From: Streptomyces umbrinus
GTDB taxonomy: Bacteria; Actinomycetota; Actinomycetes; Streptomycetales; Streptomycetaceae
Reading direction: 5' to 3'
Length of the DNA: 64,000 nucleotides
Assembly (NCBI RefSeq): GCF_030817415.1
Contig: NZ_JAUSZI010000002.1
Location: 9,833,501-9,897,500 of the forward strand
The stretch's first letter is position 1. Every line of letters starts with the position of its first letter. A model generated the notes under the pieces. That model worked only from the letters and a program-made list of their open reading frames with translations, ran no database searches and was not told the origin of the DNA. Below, piece by piece: positions 1 to 9,186 of the stretch. A program made the position numbers and the translations under genes.

Positions 1-85
1 ATAACTCGTTACCGATCACCATGGCATGCGGCTGATACACGTCGCCCCCTGCTGCGCGGCTCCGACACACACTGAGGCGATCGTC

Positions 86-616
86 TCAATTAACTTGAAA
101 GCAACTCAACAGGCATATTCCAGCCATCAGAAGAGCCGCCAGGGCAAAATCGACGGCGAGGCGGACCGCGCGCAACTTTCTGTCCGCCAGCCAGGCGAGA
201 ATCCGCAAGCGGCGCGCCTCGACATGTCGTTCAAGCTCCCCATGCGCGGCTGCACTCACGCCGAACCTGAGGTGTACGACTGCCTCGGCCATCAGTTCGG
301 CCCGCAATCCCGCCCCTGGCACCACGGGGCGCAGTACGAGCAACGCAGCCCCTATCGCCAACAGCAGCAACAGGCACATCAGTACTAGGGAGAAAACCCC
401 GACGGGGGGCAGGCCGTCTGTACTCGACAGAACGGCGATACCAGCAGCCAGCAGTCCACCGGCTATTCCACACAACGCCGTTGCTTTGGTATCCGCCCGC
501 TGCACCTCGACGAAGGCGCGTTCGGCGTGCCCTCGCAGTCGCTGTATGTCTGTCGGAATATCCCATAGCTCCTGCATATCGGCCACGTCCTCCGCTGCCG
601 TCGGTGTGCTTGTCAT
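86..616 (-). CDS. Pycsar-type membrane effector (PycTM-like), orphan
   Basis: This 176-aa protein has the layout of the PycTM (former DUF5706) family, membrane effectors of cyclic-pyrimidine anti-phage systems. An amphipathic N-terminal helix carries the family signature around ADTKA (about residues 40-44), followed by two adjacent hydrophobic segments (about 47-63 and 72-95), a basic amphipathic stretch with ILAWLADRK, and a last membrane helix at 155-172. I chose the ATG at 616 because the longer frame upstream runs into the junction palindrome and reads as low-complexity Arg/Ser sequence; the ribosome site there is weak. No cyclase gene lies next to it: a helicase fragment and transposon debris flank it. 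The family assignment rests on recognisable pattern, not a search. It may be an orphan effector left after loss of its cyclase. Confidence 0.62.
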   Translation of the reverse strand: MTSTPTAAEDVADMQELWDIPTDIQRLRGHAERAFVEVQRADTKATALCGIAGGLLAAGIAVLSSTDGLPPVGVFSLVLMCLLLLLAIGAALLVLRPVVPGAGLRAELMAEAVVHLRFGVSAAAHGELERHVEARRLRILAWLADRKLRAVRLAVDFALAALLMAGICLLSCFQVN

Positions 617-687
617 GGCAGTAGCCAGCCTGCTCGCAGAGGCGAAGGAGCGATGCCTATCGCAGGGCACGAGGCGCGCTGGTTCGC

Positions 688-1631
688 TCACTCCTCGGCT
701 ATCGGAACCCGGCAGGATCTGCTGCAGGTTTGGGTGACAGGTTGACCTGTCACCCAAACCTGCACCAGACCCAGCTGCTCGCACCGGCGCCAGACCTCGT
801 CCACCGCCTCGTTGTTGTTGGAGGCCACGAGAACGGTTTGCCCGCTGGTCACCGCGGTGGCGATGAGGTTGGCCACGAGCTGGCTCTTGCCGGTGCCGGG
901 CGGTCCGGTGGCGACGGTGAGACGGCGTGTCATCGCGGCGCGCAGGACGGCGGCTTGGGCCTCGTTGCAGGGCAGGGGTGTCACCAGGCGTGATGGTTCG
1001 GGTTCCGACAGGGCCAGGGCGCGGGTGCGGTTCGCCGGGTCGGGGGACAGGGCGGCGAGTGCTGTCGCCTGGATGCGGTCCGTCTTCTGCGCGATGTCGG
1101 CGAAGTCGTCGAGGAGTTTCTTCGTGTAGGCGGTGTCGGGCAGGGCCGTGAGGAGGACGGCAGCGTTGCGGGCGCCGTGGCCGGGAGTGTGGATGTCGAT
1201 GCGGTCGGCGAGCTGGTCAGGGTGGAGCTCTTGGACGCACGGGATCTCGAACTCCTCCCTGAGGAGCTTGCTCGCCTCCACGGCCAGGCGGTCGTGCTGG
1301 CCGCGATGCCAGGTCGGCTGGAAGGTGTCGGCGAGCTGCGCGGCCTCCTCCTCGCCCAGCCAGTCCCGGGCCAGCTGCGGGTGGGGCTGGACGGGACCGT
1401 AGGGCTTGAGCCGCACCTCGCCGTCCTGGGAGACGATCTCCACGCGGCGGATCAGCAGCGGGGCGAACTTCGGGTGCCGCCAGGGCCGGCCGCCGCGTGG
1501 CCCGGTCACCACCACAGCCGGGTAGCTGGCCCAGAGTTCGGCCTCCTGCTCGGTGGCCGACTCGATCAGTGGGTCCGCCTCGGCGGGAACGGGGACGCTG
1601 TCCCTGCCGGGGATCTCGTCCGTGCAGGTCA
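688..1631 (-). pseudogene. SF1 helicase (AAA_11/DNA2-like) fragment
   Basis: An open frame running leftward from the transposase stop carries a superfamily 1 helicase N-terminal half. The Walker A motif GPPGTGKSQLV is preceded by a Q-motif region (NEAQAAVLRAAM) and followed by the Ia-like LVASNNNEAVDEV. Both ends are broken. The beginning lies beyond the transposase at 1629-2723, with no start codon or ribosome site, and the frame loses homology after CEQLG at the palindrome and stops at 688. Motifs II to VI are absent, so no ATPase can be made. Such helicases are frequent in restriction and defence loci, and neighbours here fit that, but the original role cannot be recovered from this fragment. 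Confidence 0.7.
723..764. repeat. 20-bp perfect palindrome with 2-bp centre
   Basis: Positions 723-742 and 745-764 are exact reverse complements, separated by TG. The palindrome lies exactly where the helicase fragment loses its homology and just upstream of the PycTM-like gene. Two abutted inverted ends of a mobile element, or a recombination scar, would look like this; a strong operator or cruciform is the other option. No U-tract follows, so it is not a typical terminator. Confidence 0.7.
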
Positions 1632-2723
1632 GGCCGCATGCTGGTACTCGTGGAGGGTGTCGCCGAGGCGGTCGCGTCGTCGTATGTCGAGGTGGGCGAT
1701 GGCGTCCGGGTCGGTGATCGGCGGTGGCTGGGGGTGCAGCGGGCGGGCGTCTGCGATGCCTTGGGCCGGTGGGAGTTGTGGGGCTGTTCGAACTCGCGCA
1801 GGGCGTGGAGCAGGTGGCGCTGGTTCGAGACCAGGGTGCGGTCCAGCAGTTCGCGTCGGCAGGTTTGTACCCAGCGTTCCGTGAGCGCGTTCATCCGCGG
1901 CATCCGGATCCCGCTGACTACGGCCTCGATCCCCGCATCCTCAAGGACGGTGTCGAACAGGGCGGGGTACTTCCCGTCGCGGTCGCGGATCATGAACCGG
2001 GGCCCGGCAGCCGGCATCCTCGAGATCCATGACGAGGTTCCTGGCGGCCTGTGCCACCCAGGAGGCGGTCGGGTGCGCCGTCGCGCCCAGGATGCGGATG
2101 CGCCGGCCGGCGTGCCCGATCACCGCGAACACGTACAGCCGCGCCCCGGACAGGGTGACCGCTTCGAAGAAGTCACATGCCAGCAGGGCATCGGCCTGGG
2201 AGCGCAGAAAGTCCGTCCAGGTGCTGGAACCCCGCTCGGGTGCCGGGTCGATCCCCGCCCCCTTCAGGATCTCCCACACCGTGGAGGCGGGCACCTGCAC
2301 GCCCAGAACCAGCAGCTCGCCGTGGATGCGCCGGTAGCCCCAGCCGGGATTCTCCCGCGCCAGACGCAGCACGAGAACGCGGATCGAGCGCACGGTACGC
2401 GGCCGACCCGCACGCCTGGGCCGGGAACGGGCAGCGTGGCGGCGCGAGACCAGGTCACGGTGCCAGTGCAGCACAGTGTCCGGGCGCACCAGCAGCCGTG
2501 CCCGGCGCAGCACACCATGCGGGAGCCGGTGCAGTAGCGCAGCTAGGAACACCCGGTTACTCGGGGCCAACCGCACCCGATCCCGGCCGAGCTGGCGTTC
2601 CAGCAAGCTGATCTGATGACGCAGCGCGAGGATCTCCGCGTCCTTGTCCTGGTTGCTCACCGGCAGCAGCCGCAGCAGGGCGAACACGTTCGCCACACCC
2701 CGATAGGCAAGTCGAAGCACCAC
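1629..2723 (-). pseudogene. Integrase-core DDE transposase, two frameshifts
   Basis: The reading starts at 2723 with an N-terminal helical region (ALRHQISLLERQLG) and an HTH (GWGYRRIHGELL), then the rve-type catalytic core with ACDFFE. Near 2000 it must change frame to read FMIRDRDGKYPALFD, and near 1763 it changes back to the first frame (GIADARPLHP) to finish with TLHEYQHAA and a TGA at 1629-1631. Together these give about 364 residues, the usual size of this IS3/IS481-like integrase-core family in Streptomyces. The two shifts compensate, which suggests decay from an intact copy. Its stop abuts the helicase fragment, so it probably entered that gene. Confidence 0.8.
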
Positions 2724-2836
2724 GACAGATCATCCTGCCGGGGCTCTCACCAGGTGCCCAGAGCACCCGCCCAAGCGCCGCGCTCGACACCACCCGTACA
2801 CCAGCCCCCACCAGGACGGATGAGTTTTTCGGCAGG

Positions 2837-3818
2837 CGCACCGCTGGCCGTACGGAGAACTGCCAGATCGGAGTGTTCGCCGCCTACGCCTCTGCGAAGG
2901 GCCGGGCCCTGGTGGACCGCGAGCTCTACCTGCCCAAGTCCTGGCCGGAGGATTCCGACCGGTGCCGCGCCGCCCGGATTCCGGAGAGCAGGTCCTTCGC
3001 GACCAAGCCGGAACTTGCCCGTGCCATGGTTCGGCGGGCGCTGGACTCCGCACTGCCGATCGCCTGGGTGACCGCCGATGCGGCCTACGGGCAGGAGTGG
3101 CACTTCCGCCGGATGCTGGAGGAGGCCGGCGTGGCCTACGTCCTGGCGGTGCCCAAGTCACAGCAGGGCAAGTCCCCAGCGGGAAGCTGGCGCATCGACC
3201 ATGTCCTGATCGGTGCTCCGGCCGAGGCATGGGAGCGGATCTCCTGCGGTGACGGTGCGAAGGGAGCACGGGTCTACGACTGGGTCGCGGCCAAACTGCC
3301 CACCGTGGAGGGTTCGGATCCCGCCCACTCCCGCTGGGTGCTGGCCCGTCGCAGCTGGCGCGTCCCGAAGAGATCGCGTATTACCTGGCCTTCGCGCCAG
3401 CGAACGTTACTGTCTCCGAACTGGTTCGGGTGGCCGGCGCCCGGTGGGCCATCGAGGAGTGCTTCCATGCGGCGAAGAACGAGTGCGGCCTGGACCAGTA
3501 CGAAGTCCGCCGCTACGTCGGTTGGTACCGCCACATCACCCTGGCCATGCTCGCGCACGCCTTCCTGGCGGCAATGACAGCCCAGGCCCTCGAAAAGGGG
3601 GCCGCAGAAACGGTTCGAGCGGCCTCGTTCCCCTCACTGTGGCAGAAGTCCGACGGCTCCTGGGCCTTGCCCATCCCCCCTCGGCCCGGCAGCGGTCGCC
3701 CGCGCGGCGGACCTGCTGGTCCCGCTGGCGCCGACGCCATCAGGCCATCGCCCGCCGCTGCCACTATCAGCGCCGCACGCGCCCCGATCGAGTGAGTCAC
3801 GAACCACCACCAACCTGA
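2837..3818 (+). pseudogene. IS701-family transposase remnant
   Basis: The first recognisable residues are TAGRTENCQIGVFAAYAS at about 2840; the first third of the protein, including the N-terminal catalytic part, is missing. The frame runs through VDRELYLPKSW and WVTADAAYGQ, slips by one base near 3355 into [17 protein letters not shown] and [25 protein letters not shown], and slips again near 3600 into [14 protein letters not shown] before the basic tail WSRWRRRHQ. All three pieces match one IS701 transposase in order, so this is a decayed copy and not a gene. Confidence 0.82.
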
Positions 3819-3892
3819 TGCAAGGTCAGCCGGCTAGACTCCGAAAGGTCCCCGTGACCAGGGAAGATGGAGAAGTGCAACTGGAGTACTAG

Positions 3893-3915
3893 GCCGAGAG
3901 TCCATGGCTCTCGGC
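3893..3915. terminator. Hairpin, possible terminator
   Basis: GCCGAGAG and CTCTCGGC pair perfectly around a 7-base loop, followed by TCTTG. It lies in the 294-bp gap between the IS701 remnant and the end of the HEPN-like gene; I see nothing else in that gap. Confidence 0.4.
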
Positions 3916-4112
3916 TCTTGGGTCGCTGTCATCGGCGGCGTCAAGGTACCAGGTCTGGACTTGCTGGCTGACGGGAGCGTTCCGGTCCTTCGGTAAGCCT
4001 TGCTAGTTGATTCTTTCGATCGCGAGCCCTCAGCCGTCGGCTGGAGTTGCAGGTCCCGGGGAGCTCGATGGAGCCCAACCATGCGCACGCGCCACTGTGT
4101 CGAGCCCTGTGC

Positions 4113-6032
4113 CTACGAGGAGTCGGTACCTGTTGAAGCGGAGGCAGTGAGCCGAGCCCGCCAGAAGCTGGCAGCGTCCTGCCCTTGCTGCATCGCAGTG
4201 AACTCGTCCGACCGCTGTGCGAGCGCGGCAGCGGGCGCCGTGCCCTGAACGTAGGACTCGAGACCGCGGTTGAGCGCGCTGCGGCTCAGGAACTCGGCGT
4301 ACTCGCGCACGGACGCGACAATCGCAAAGCCGGCGGGGTTGCCGTGCACCAGGGCATTGCGGACACGGCTCCGTCTGTCCTTCAACACGGCGCCCTCGGA
4401 CGTGTAGTTCGCGACCAGGGCGCGGTACTCGGCAAGGTCGCTCACACTGGAGAACATCCGCTTGATCCAGGCACGCTCGGACTCGATGCGGCACAGCGAG
4501 AGGAGATCGCCCCAGCGGTCAGCGACGAACAGGATCCACGGGCGCGACGGTTTGTCCGCGAGCCACTCCCGGGCCAGCTCGCTGCGCAGTTCACTCTGAT
4601 GCGTGACGCCGAGCAGGCACATACCAACGGCCCGCTGCACGTCGGTCAGCCATCGCGTGTGTGGCCAGCGCTCGCCGAGGAGATCGAACAGGTCGTTGGG
4701 GGCGAGCGCGGCGTGTGCCGCGACGTGTTGCACCACACGGTCTGCGAGGGGGATCACGCTGCTGATGTCTGCCTCGGACGGCTTGCGCATCGCCATGGCG
4801 CGGCTGAAGGGGTGGTCGGCGGCTGTCTGCGCTTCGAGTGCGGCCGCGAGGAACCGGGGAAGCTCCTCGCGGGCCAGCGCCGAGGCGATACGCGGTCCAT
4901 GCTTCTTGATCGCGTCCGCGGTGATGCTCGCGCCGTAGTGATCGTCGGGGAAGCCTGTCTCGCGCTGGGAGACAAGCAAGCTGAGAGGGCCGGTCTTGCC
5001 GGAGCGCAAGATTCCGTACTGGGCGAGGTGCGGGCGAATCCCGCCGGAGTTGTGGATCGAGACATTGAGGATCGTGCTCACTACGTCAACGGCACGCTCC
5101 AACGCACCGGCTGCCGTGGTTGTGCCGAGGTCGACGCGTACCAGGAAGTCGACGTCGGACTCCTCGTCAGCCATCTTTGCGACCTCGAAGATGCCACCGT
5201 GCTGCACCAGCTCCCAGAGCTCCGCCTTGTGCTCGAAGTCCTGGCGCTCGGGCCTGGCGTTGGGTACCGCCCAGTGGGCATCAATGAAGGACACCCGCCC
5301 GGCGGAGAGGTGCATGAAAGCCTTGCCCTGGTAGCCGAGCCACACCACTACCGGTTCGACCTGGGCCGGAGTGCCGATGTGGGTTCGGGCGTTCGCGATC
5401 CGCTCGGGCAGTGGCACGTCCTTCTGGCCGATGGGGATGTCGTGGGGGGCGCGGCCGAATGCGACTATCGAGACGAGGTCGCGGAAGATCCGTTCCGCGT
5501 TGAGGCCACGCCTGTGCAGCTGGTCGAAGAGCAGTTCGGCGATCGGACGGTACTCCCGGCCCGCCAGGGTGCGGTCTTTAGCGGTGGCCACGAGGTCGTC
5601 CCAGCCGGCGCGGACAGCTTCGTCCGTCTTGAGCGCTTCGCGGAGGTCCTTCGCGGTGTCGGTGACGTTGGTCCAGGAGACGTCGGTCCGGGTGCCCGGC
5701 GGCTGCTTCAACACCGCCGAGGGGCCTCCGGTGAGCTGCGAGAAGGCAGCTTGGAACCGTGCGAGTGGTGCGGCGATGCGCGCGCGGAGCGAGACGCCGA
5801 GCGCGTCGACGGACTCGTCGAGGTCGAGCTGCAGTGACCTGCGGTTGGCGGAGTTCTTCCAGGCATCGACGCCGCTTGCAACCTCTACCCACTGCAGGAC
5901 TTCGTCTGCGAGCACGGTGAGAGGCACGACCGTGCTGACGCCGTGGTGGCGGTCGAGCGACGAGACGAGAGACTTCAGCCAGTCCGGATCGGCAGCGGAC
6001 CAGTGGTCGCTGACGTTGTAATCGATCATCAT
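4113..6032 (-). CDS. Large protein with C-terminal HEPN-like motif (candidate defence RNase)
   Basis: A 639-aa soluble protein without signal peptide or membrane helices. Near residue 570 it carries RVRNALVHG, the RNxxxH signature (R-X4-H) of HEPN ribonucleases, in a context typical of ApeA-like HEPN domains: a helix of regularly spaced charged residues before it and a helical tail after it. The remaining 550 residues have no motif I recognise; a central region (about 240-360) looks like mixed alpha/beta. Start is the first of two tandem ATGs at 6032 with only a weak GAGG upstream. Neighbours are an orphan Pycsar-like effector, a helicase fragment and a DUF2971 gene, a setting typical of defence islands. 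Family assignment beyond the HEPN-like motif is not possible from sequence alone. Confidence 0.6.
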   Translation of the reverse strand: MMIDYNVSDHWSAADPDWLKSLVSSLDRHHGVSTVVPLTVLADEVLQWVEVASGVDAWKNSANRRSLQLDLDESVDALGVSLRARIAAPLARFQAAFSQLTGGPSAVLKQPPGTRTDVSWTNVTDTAKDLREALKTDEAVRAGWDDLVATAKDRTLAGREYRPIAELLFDQLHRRGLNAERIFRDLVSIVAFGRAPHDIPIGQKDVPLPERIANARTHIGTPAQVEPVVVWLGYQGKAFMHLSAGRVSFIDAHWAVPNARPERQDFEHKAELWELVQHGGIFEVAKMADEESDVDFLVRVDLGTTTAAGALERAVDVVSTILNVSIHNSGGIRPHLAQYGILRSGKTGPLSLLVSQRETGFPDDHYGASITADAIKKHGPRIASALAREELPRFLAAALEAQTAADHPFSRAMAMRKPSEADISSVIPLADRVVQHVAAHAALAPNDLFDLLGERWPHTRWLTDVQRAVGMCLLGVTHQSELRSELAREWLADKPSRPWILFVADRWGDLLSLCRIESERAWIKRMFSSVSDLAEYRALVANYTSEGAVLKDRRSRVRNALVHGNPAGFAIVASVREYAEFLSRSALNRGLESYVQGTAPAAALAQRSDEFTAMQQGQDAASFWRARLTASASTGTDSS

Positions 6033-6188
6033 CGTGAGCCGCCAGCCTCTCGCGCGGTCCTGGCAGTCGGCCGGAAGGACTGCTTTTCTATGGTCCTGTG
6101 AGGATAGGGGGCACGCTCGGCCGCAGCCGAAGGATTTTGTCGTCGCCCCTCCACAGCGATCCTGGCCTGTGGGGCAATACCGGCGGAT

Positions 6189-6495
6189 TTACTTGGCAGA
6201 GGCCTGGCCGCGCTCTTGGTCGAACACCGTTCGCAGGCCGTCCACTTGGTCAGCGAGTTCGGTCAGCAACTGCGTTACCGTCGCCTCGCTGTCCGTCGTG
6301 CCGCATTCCCGAGTGGGTCGTGTCCCGCTTCGTGGTGTAAGCAACCTTGCTCGACGCGTTCCGGTAACCGCGCGTCGGCCACGTCATGGGACACGGCTCC
6401 CGGGTCGCGCAGCGGCTGACCTGCCGTCAGCGCCATGCGCGGCCCCGAACCGCGCCGATGCGGCGATGACCTGCGGATTCCGGCGCCTTGATCCG
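6189..6495 (-). other. Decayed coding-like stretch, no intact gene
   Basis: The 460 bp between the HEPN-like gene (6032) and the split DUF2971 tail hold no intact gene. On the minus strand one frame reads LTAGQPLRDPGAVSHDVADA and, after an apparent frame change near 6290, TVTQLLTELADQVDGLR ending with a TAA at 6189-6191. The composition looks protein-like but I cannot name it. Confidence 0.25.
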
Positions 6496-6585
6496 CTACA
6501 CCACCTGGCGGGACGCCACCCAGCGCTCCGCCTGTTCGTTGTTTGGCCCCCAACGTTCGGTCGTGAGCACGGCGTGCAGCCGGAG
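6496..6585 (-). pseudogene. Severed 3' end of the DUF2971 gene
   Basis: If the IS3-family element and one copy of its GAG target duplication are removed, the DUF2971 frame continues without interruption from the Leu codon at the junction (7911-7909, equivalent to 6585-6583). It reads RLHAVLTTERWGPNNEQAER then WVASRQVV, and ends at the TAG at 6498-6496. This segment is therefore the original C-terminus of the protein encoded at 7906-9186, now separated by 1.3 kb. Confidence 0.8.
6583..6585. repeat. Target-site duplication GAG (left copy)
   Basis: GAG directly precedes the left inverted repeat; an identical GAG follows the right repeat at 7909-7911. Three bases is the usual duplication for IS3-family insertion. 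Confidence 0.85.
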
Positions 6586-6654
6586 TGAGGTTCCCCCGGG
6601 ATGCGGAGGAAGTTGACAGCAGGTCAGATGGGACTCATGAGAGGACCTGTGACC

Positions 6655-6963
6655 ATGGCTGCACCCCGGAAATACTCGCTCGAGTTGCGTGAGCGTGCGG
6701 TACGTATGTATCGCACCGCTGAGCCGAAGCCCCAGATCAAGAAGCTGGCCGTCGACCTCGGCGTGCACCCGGAGGCCCTGCGTGGCTGGATCCGCCAGGC
6801 CGAGGCGGACGCCGGCGAGCGCGACGACCGTCTCACCACCGACGAACGCGCCGAACTCACGGCCCTGCGCAAGGAGAACACCCAGCTCAAGCGAGCCAAC
6901 GACGTCCTGCGGACGGCCTCGGCGTTTTTCGCGGCGCAACTCGACCCGACCCGGCCCAGGTGA
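6655..6963 (+). CDS. IS3-family transposase OrfA
   Basis: This 102-aa protein has an N-terminal helix-turn-helix of the IS3 OrfA type (YSLELRERAVRMY, then VHPEALRGWIRQAE), followed by a leucine-zipper-like helix ELTALRKENTQLKRANDVLR. It binds the element ends. Its stop overlaps the start of OrfB (GTGA at 6960-6963), and OrfB lies in the -1 frame, the arrangement that usually gives an OrfAB fusion by programmed frameshifting. Confidence 0.92.
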   Translation: MAAPRKYSLELRERAVRMYRTAEPKPQIKKLAVDLGVHPEALRGWIRQAEADAGERDDRLTTDERAELTALRKENTQLKRANDVLRTASAFFAAQLDPTRPR

Positions 6964-7877
6964 CGGCGCTCGTCGACGAGCATCCCCGCCTGGGAGTCGA
7001 GTGCGTACTTCGGGAACTCCACATCCCCTCCTCCACCTACTACCGCTGGCGCCGCGCAGAGAAGGAGCCCTGCGAACGGCGGCGTCGCGACGTCGAGCTG
7101 ACCGAGCGGATCAAGGAGATCCACGCCGACTCCACCGGCGTCTACGGCTCTCCGCGCGTGCACGCCGTGCTGAAACGCGAGGGCACCCCGGTGGGCCGCA
7201 AACGGGTCGAGCGCCTGATGCGTGAGACCGACCTCGCGGGTGTGAGCCCGCGACGGAAGGGCTTCACGCGCCGGGACCCGAAGGCCACCCTGGCCCCGGA
7301 CCTGGTCAACAGAGACTTCACCGCACCGGCGCCGAACCGGTTGTGGGTCACCGACCTCACGATGATCTCCACCGGCGAGGGGCCGTTGTGGCTGTCCGCG
7401 ATCCGCGACGCGTTCTCCCGCCGGGTCGTCGCCTGGGAGACCTCCGCCCGCGCGGACGCCGACCTGGTCCTGACCACGCTGGAGTACGCGCTCGCGTCCC
7501 GCGAGGTCGAGCCGGGCAAGCTCATTCACCACGCCGACCACGGCTGTCAATATACGTCCATCAAGCTCACAACTCGGCTCATGCGGGCGGGAGTTGAGGC
7601 GTCCATGGGTTCGGTCGGGGACTCGTACGACAACGCGCTCGCGGAGAACCTCTGGATGCTCATCAAAACCGAGGGCCTCCGCGGCCGCACCTTCACCACG
7701 AGGGCCGAGGTGAATCTCGCGCTCTTCGAGTACGTCGACGGCTTCTATAACTCCCGCCGCATCCAGGAACGGCTCGGCTTCCTCAGCCCGATCGAGTTCG
7801 AGGAGAAGTACTACGCCGAGCAGGCGACGGCCGAACCAACGAATCTGAACACCCGTCACCCCCTGCTGACGAGCTGA
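6960..7877 (+). CDS. IS3-family transposase OrfB (DDE integrase core)
   Basis: A 305-aa catalytic subunit. It begins with the HTH_21-like region (STYYRWRR, GVYGSPRVH), followed by the rve core. The DDE residues are visible in WVTDLT (first Asp), HHADHGCQYTS (second Asp) and SYDNALAENLWMLIKTE (Glu). The C-terminal YNSRRIQERLGFLSP is the family hallmark. No stop or frameshift interrupts it. GTG start overlapping the OrfA stop; expression as a fusion by -1 slippage is likely but inferred. Confidence 0.93.
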   Translation: MTALVDEHPRLGVECVLRELHIPSSTYYRWRRAEKEPCERRRRDVELTERIKEIHADSTGVYGSPRVHAVLKREGTPVGRKRVERLMRETDLAGVSPRRKGFTRRDPKATLAPDLVNRDFTAPAPNRLWVTDLTMISTGEGPLWLSAIRDAFSRRVVAWETSARADADLVLTTLEYALASREVEPGKLIHHADHGCQYTSIKLTTRLMRAGVEASMGSVGDSYDNALAENLWMLIKTEGLRGRTFTTRAEVNLALFEYVDGFYNSRRIQERLGFLSPIEFEEKYYAEQATAEPTNLNTRHPLLTS

Positions 7878-7905
7878 TCAGCGGCTCCCGCATGACGGGG
7901 GAACC

Positions 7906-9186
7906 TCAGAGCCTTCCCCGGGCCAGTACCTGGACGGCTGCGGCTGCCACGAGTGTGTACGAGGAGGAGGGCAGGTTCTCCACCACGCACATGTAGCCAG
8001 TTTGGTCATAGATCGTTTCGCCGGGCAGTCCCGGGCCGCGCTGCTGGAGCTTCGGTGGGATGGCCTGTGTACGGGAGTGCGTGTCCACTGTGGTCGCGGG
8101 CCAGTCGGCCAGTTTGACGGCAAGAGCATCGATGCCCTCGCGCAGCATCCGGGTGGCGGCCGCGGTCACTGGGGCAGCGTTTTCTTTGCGCTCCCTGGCG
8201 TTGGCCTCGGCCATGCGCAGAGCCTGCCAGCGTTCTGCCAGGGACCCGGTCCGACGCGGCGCGGTCGACTGCAGGGGCGAGCGGCTGGCTGCCGCCATTC
8301 TCGGCACGGCCCTCTCGAACGGTACGCACTGCATTCGGCGGTTGTGGTAGCGGATCTGTTCCACCGGGACCTCGTACGGTTCCAGAGCCTTGAGTAGGTC
8401 GGCGACCCGGTCCGGCGGGAACGAGCTGCCCAGGACCACACCGGTGAGTGCGTCGTGGATGTCGACGAACTCGTAGTTGGCCGTCTGATTGAGTACGACC
8501 AGCCTGTACTCGCTCTCGCTGTCCCAGTCGAGGTGCTTACGGAAAAACAACTGGTCCTGGTATTTCTCCGCGTAGGCCAGCGCCACGGCATCGCTGCCGA
8601 ACTCGCCGACCTGATCGGTGTTGACGCCCCGGGTCACCGGACCGCTCTGGGCGGTGAGGTAATGAACGGGGCCGTGAAGAGGCAGCGACGTCGGGCCCGT
8701 GTGCGCGGCGTGGAACGAGGCGACGAGCCGCTCCCGGTCGAACTGCAGACACACGCCGGCATGCCGGTCCCCGTAGTGCGCCCACAAGGCCAGGTGCGCC
8801 CAGCCTCGTAGGGCATCCGGATTGGACACGGTCTCTGGCAGCGCGATGACCTGGGTGAGGCAACCCACTTTGGTGTGCTGGCGCAGCTGACGGTCGATGC
8901 CGTCCCACACGGCGAAGTCGGCATCCGCCGGGCGCTGATCGGAGGAGGCGAGCATCGGGTAGTGGGGTTCAGACTCCCACAGATCGTTCGTCGCCGTGTA
9001 AGGGGACAGGCGCAGGGCCTTGGAGGGAAGAATGCCGGAGACGGCCGCATCGACACTTGTGTAGTGAAACAGCTGACCGGTGAGAGACCGCGGTGCCGCG
9101 AGTGTCTCGAACTCACTGATGTCCAGGAATGCTCCCGGCTCGTGCCCCGGCAGAGGGCCGGGAGGCGATGAATCCTGTGTACTCAT
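7906..9186 (-). pseudogene. DUF2971-domain protein, 3' end cut by IS3
   Basis: About 426 residues. The N-terminal half carries the DUF2971 pattern: LFHYTSVDAAVSGIL with LRLSPYTATNDLWE (about 42-75), the central GWAHLALWAHYGDRHAGVCL, and EYRLVVLNQ. A C-terminal region of unknown fold ends at LARGRL, where the inserted IS3-family element supplies a TGA; the missing 24 residues sit at 6496-6582. I chose the ATG at 9186, preceded by GAGGAGCG. DUF2971 proteins are poorly understood but recur beside abortive-infection and other defence genes. Loss of the tail may or may not inactivate it. The 376 bp upstream to 9563 hold nothing I can support. Confidence 0.75.
7909..7911. repeat. Target-site duplication GAG (right copy)
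   Basis: This matches GAG at 6583-6585 on the other side of the IS3-family element. Confidence 0.85.

Larger units (their letters stand above)
6586..7908 (+). mobile_element. Intact IS3-family insertion sequence (1323 bp)
   Basis: The terminal inverted repeats are 21 bp each, 6586-6606 and 7888-7908, starting TGAGGTTCCCCC and differing at only two positions. Both transposase frames are open, and a 3-bp GAG duplication flanks the element. All features of a recent, potentially active insertion are present. It truncates the convergently read DUF2971 gene: the right end of the element supplies that gene's new stop codon. Confidence 0.93.

Noticed and set aside
6440..6520. Possible tRNA on the minus strand
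   Set aside because: A tRNA-like string (GGTGGTGTAGCGGATCAAGG) is present, but the TTC loop lacks the conserved A58 and no 7-bp acceptor stem forms; the same bases code for the end of the DUF2971 gene.
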